From contig CAXUKO010000011.1 in assembly GCA_964251665.1 (NCBI GenBank), positions 62,001 through 126,000 on the forward strand: 64,000 bases of DNA, in the 5' to 3' direction. The DNA comes from JBBQLG01 sp964251665. Lineage in GTDB: Bacteria; Bacteroidota; Bacteroidia; Cytophagales; Spirosomataceae. The translations under genes and the position numbers were made by a program. Position 1 is the stretch's first letter; each line of letters opens with the position of its first letter. Below the pieces are notes generated by a model. The model made no database searches, was not told the origin of the DNA, and saw only the letters and a program-made list of their open reading frames with translations. Below are positions 61,775 through 64,000 of the stretch, piece by piece.

Positions 61775-62671
61775 ATGTATACCCAGTTCCACGGCGTCGG
61801 CGTCGCTATCGTCACGCCTTTCCAGGCCGACTATTCCATTGACTTCGACGGCTTTGGCCGGGTCATTCAGCACGTCTCCGACGGGGGCGTGGATTATATT
61901 GTGTTGCAGGGAACCACCGGCGAGTCGCCGACGGTGACGAAGGCGGAGAAGAAACAGCAACTACAGTACCTCAAGGAAAACAACCCTAAAAACCTGCCCA
62001 TCGTGTTCGGGGTCGGCGGCAATGTCACGGCGGATGTGGTGACGGGCATGAAGGATATTGACTTTCAGGGCGTCGACGCTATTCTGTCGGTTTGCCCTTA
62101 CTATAACAAGCCGGGAAAACGGGGGGTCATCGAACACTTTACGCGCATTGCCGATGCCAGCCCGGTGCCGGTTATTCTGTATAACATTCCCTTCCGGACG
62201 GGTATTAACATGAGTGCCGAAACCATCTGCGAACTGGCGCAGCATCCCAACATCATTGGGGTAAAAGAAGCGTCGTGCGTGATTGAGCAATGCATGGAAA
62301 TCGCCCGCGACAAACCCGAAGACTTTCTGCTCATATCGGGTGACGACGTACAGACGGTGCCCATTATCAGTATCGGAGGAGTCGGCGTTATGTCGGTGAT
62401 TGCCAACGCCTTCCCCGCTAAATTTGCGGGGTTAGTTCATGCCGCTTTGCAGGGCGATTTTGCCACGGCCCGCACCGAGTTAAGCCATTTTCTGCGGATC
62501 GATCCGTTGCTTTATGAAGAGGGCAATCCGGTTGGTGTTAAAAATATACTGGAAATTATGGGGTTGATTTCGGCGGAGGTTCGCCTGCCGCTGGTACGGG
62601 CTTCGGAGGAATTAAGCGAACGGCAGCGGGCCGTATTACAGCGCGACCGGCTGTTGGAATTAGTGGCCTGA
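61775..62671 (+). CDS. dapA: 4-hydroxy-tetrahydrodipicolinate synthase
   Basis: A 298-residue TIM-barrel enzyme of lysine/diaminopimelate synthesis, condensing pyruvate with aspartate semialdehyde. Motifs: VAIVTPFQADYSIDFDGFGR, LQGTTGESPTVTK with the T-T-G-E catalytic loop, YNIPFRTGINM with the active-site Tyr near residue 134, and NIIGVKEASC with the Schiff-base Lys near 165. Length is normal. A strong terminator follows the gene. It begins 60 bp after ligA, with its own likely promoter. Confidence 0.95.
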   Translation: MYTQFHGVGVAIVTPFQADYSIDFDGFGRVIQHVSDGGVDYIVLQGTTGESPTVTKAEKKQQLQYLKENNPKNLPIVFGVGGNVTADVVTGMKDIDFQGVDAILSVCPYYNKPGKRGVIEHFTRIADASPVPVILYNIPFRTGINMSAETICELAQHPNIIGVKEASCVIEQCMEIARDKPEDFLLISGDDVQTVPIISIGGVGVMSVIANAFPAKFAGLVHAALQGDFATARTELSHFLRIDPLLYEEGNPVGVKNILEIMGLISAEVRLPLVRASEELSERQRAVLQRDRLLELVA

Positions 62672-62694
62672 ACTCGGTTGAAATGCGCATCAAT

Positions 62695-62729
62695 AAAAAC
62701 GCCGGGTTCCATCAGGGCCCGGCGTTTTT
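62695..62729 (+). terminator. Intrinsic terminator after dapA
   Basis: A 12-bp stem AAAAACGCCGGG/CCCGGCGTTTTT with an 11-nt loop ends in a T-run; it could also act for the minus-strand small lipoprotein gene. Confidence 0.85.
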
Positions 62730-62748
62730 AGTAACTATTTATCTACTA

Positions 62749-62946
62749 TCAGGGATTGCTGTTGCCACCCCCGCCGAACAGTTTGGATACTAACCAGATT
62801 ACCAGCCCAATACCCACGACAACCAGAATGACACCCGTCCAGACGCCGGTCTTGAAAACATCACCAATAGCCGCGCAACTGGTCAGAAACACGGTAATAA
62901 ACAGGGCCACAAAAGCCGTTGGGAAGTAACGTAACAGGGTTTTCAT
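62749..62946 (-). CDS. Small lipoprotein/membrane protein
   Basis: A 65-residue protein: signal PTAFVALFITVFLTSCAAIG with a lipobox Cys near residue 24, then a second hydrophobic helix (GVILVVVGIGLVIWLVSKLF) and a Gly/Asn-rich end. Small proteins of this shape are common in Cytophagales; the function is unknown. It lies between two terminators, so it is probably transcribed alone. Confidence 0.7.
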   Translation of the reverse strand: MKTLLRYFPTAFVALFITVFLTSCAAIGDVFKTGVWTGVILVVVGIGLVIWLVSKLFGGGGNSNP

Positions 62947-62975
62947 AACGCGAGAGTTGGTTAGTAATGAATGAA

Positions 62976-63000
62976 AAAGAACAGCACTGCGCTGTTCTTT
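62976..63000 (-). terminator. Intrinsic terminator of the M14-like gene
   Basis: A 10-bp stem (AAAGAACAGC/GCTGTTCTTT) with a 5-nt loop, followed on the minus strand by TTTTTC. Confidence 0.6.
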
Positions 63001-63048
63001 CTAAACTAACTCGGTGTCACGTTGTTCATTTCGGTCTTTTCCGGTCAA

Positions 63049-64000
63049 TCAGGGAACCATAAAGACGGCGTTACCAAAAAGGACTTTGCCGCTGTACCAG
63101 AAACCGCGGAATAACGGATCATCCGCTAAGTAGACAATTGTTCCCCGACCCAACGACTGTACGCCCATCGACAGCGTATTTTTTAGCTTGTCCTTTGTGT
63201 TCTTACCCACAAAACCAGCTACGTAGTTATCCGCTTTCAGATAGCCCACGTTCCAGCCCGATTTGAGCAGATCAAAATTATGGGCATCCTGCACCAGGGC
63301 GTAGTAGCCGTTGGTTAAACCGAACCCTAATGGGTGCGATGTGTCGAGGTTCACCCGGTAGATACTGCCCGGTGTTTCGTCTGAAATGGCACTCCGTTCC
63401 CGGTCCTCGTAGCGTTTCAGCGAATCGGTCGCGCTGCGTTTCGGATCGGGTTTCTTATCGTCTTTCGTTTCCTTCTCTTTCAGTTCGAAATCGGGTTTGC
63501 CCGCCATAAAGTCAGCGGCCCGCTCCATCGCAATGAGTTTGCCCCCGGCCCGTACCCAGTCTTTAATAGCGCTGAGGTTTTTCTCGGTCAGAATACGACT
63601 GTATCCATAGCCGGTTGGCAAGACCAGTACATCCAGCTGTGACCAGTTCACATTGCCCAGCGCATTGCCATCGATGAGCGTGGCGGGGTAATTCAGATCC
63701 TGGTCGAAGTAGTGCCAGACTTCGCCCGCTGCCGTTGCCGACGTGCCATCGCCCACTACAACACCCACCCGCAGCGGTTTAACGGTCATAATGAACTCCG
63801 AACCAAAATCAGAGCCTTTTGTAACGAATCCGCTCTGCACGGGTGTCAACGACTGACCTACTTTTGTGGCTTCGCCCTGCACCAGCGCATCGAAGTTGGC
63901 AATCCGGGTGTTACCGGCGCGGGTGATCAGCAGCGTACCCGCCGGGTAAGTCTTTCCCCCCAACTCAAACGGTTTTTCATTCACCCGCACTTTTACGTTC
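63049..64000 (-). CDS. C-terminal part of an M14-like zinc carboxypeptidase (5' end outside window)
   Basis: The frame is open through the right edge of the window (NVKVRVNEKPFELGGKTYPAG), so at least the N-terminal portion is missing. The visible 317 residues show a glutamine-amidotransferase-like alpha/beta domain (LRVGVVVGDGTSAT, VLVLPTGYGYSRIL, RAGGKLIAMERAADF), a Lys/Asp-rich linker and a C-terminal YLADDPLFRGFWYSGKVLFGNAVF. In Bacteroidota this arrangement often follows an M14 peptidase domain, but the peptidase part is not in view, so the assignment is by recollection of the tail only. Confidence 0.6.
   Translation of the reverse strand, partial: NVKVRVNEKPFELGGKTYPAGTLLITRAGNTRIANFDALVQGEATKVGQSLTPVQSGFVTKGSDFGSEFIMTVKPLRVGVVVGDGTSATAAGEVWHYFDQDLNYPATLIDGNALGNVNWSQLDVLVLPTGYGYSRILTEKNLSAIKDWVRAGGKLIAMERAADFMAGKPDFELKEKETKDDKKPDPKRSATDSLKRYEDRERSAISDETPGSIYRVNLDTSHPLGFGLTNGYYALVQDAHNFDLLKSGWNVGYLKADNYVAGFVGKNTKDKLKNTLSMGVQSLGRGTIVYLADDPLFRGFWYSGKVLFGNAVFMVP

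Noticed and set aside
1..64000. tRNA or rRNA genes, CRISPR arrays, insertion sequences, origin of replication
   Set aside because: No cloverleaf-like segments with a T-loop GTTCGA context in gaps, no spaced direct repeats, no transposase or integrase frame and no dnaA/DnaA-box cluster were noticed by eye; short RNAs could still be missed.

Overview
The window looks like a chromosome segment of a member of the Bacteroidota, most likely the Cytophagales/Spirosomaceae (Spirosoma-like). Reasons: moderately high GC; start codons mostly without Shine-Dalgarno sequences; several TAnnTTTG promoter elements typical of this phylum; lipoprotein-rich gene content; OmpA proteins with PD40 repeats; and a kdp locus with a porin, a split KdpD and an NtrC-type regulator. 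No rRNA, tRNA, CRISPR array or transposase was seen. The genus is inferred from style, not from a database match.

Layout. 1-6.5 kb: the end of a response regulator, a receiver-adenylate cyclase, an AT-rich orphan membrane protein, a transporter-like/HEAT/cyclic-nucleotide-binding fusion, and a TonB-C-like protein. 6.8-12.2 kb: an SDR, then a tightly packed operon of a gluconate-2-dehydrogenase-3-like small subunit, a GMC oxidoreductase, a GH1-like glycosidase and an alpha/beta hydrolase, which suggests oxidation and breakdown of a glycoside. 12.3-16.1 kb: an acetyltransferase, a PKD lipoprotein, an AraC regulator and an aldo/keto reductase. 16.2-32.3 kb: a mostly minus-strand cell-surface polysaccharide region (SGNH-like protein, FAD oxidoreductase, GT2, acyltransferase 3, two tandem polytopic GT-C-like proteins, half a transketolase, an epimerase-GT2 fusion), interrupted by a plus-strand ABC exporter with its own good promoter.

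32.4-38.2 kb: the most unusual block, read here as an orphan type VI secretion (T6SS) cargo island. It holds a PAAR spike protein, a small cluster protein, a coiled-coil-alpha/beta-hydrolase (lipase-like) effector, three tandem paralogous lipoproteins (candidate immunity proteins), a DUF4123 adaptor, a broken ankyrin gene and a truncated second DUF4123. No T6SS structural genes are in the window.

38.5-51.5 kb: potassium uptake. A sigma-54-type response regulator precedes an undescribed 28-residue membrane peptide, kdpF, kdpA, a TumE-type toxin-antitoxin pair on the opposite strand wedged between kdpA and kdpB, then kdpB, kdpC, a second kdpA paralogue, a beta-barrel porin, a kinase-less KdpD and a separate HAMP-PAS histidine kinase. 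51.5-64 kb: the other transketolase half, a GT39-like protein, OmpA/PD40, a GH13 lipoprotein, rpe, ligA, dapA, a small lipoprotein and the end of an M14-like peptidase.

Intergenic regions carry several long perfect or near-perfect palindromes and at least two families of repeated inverted-repeat elements.
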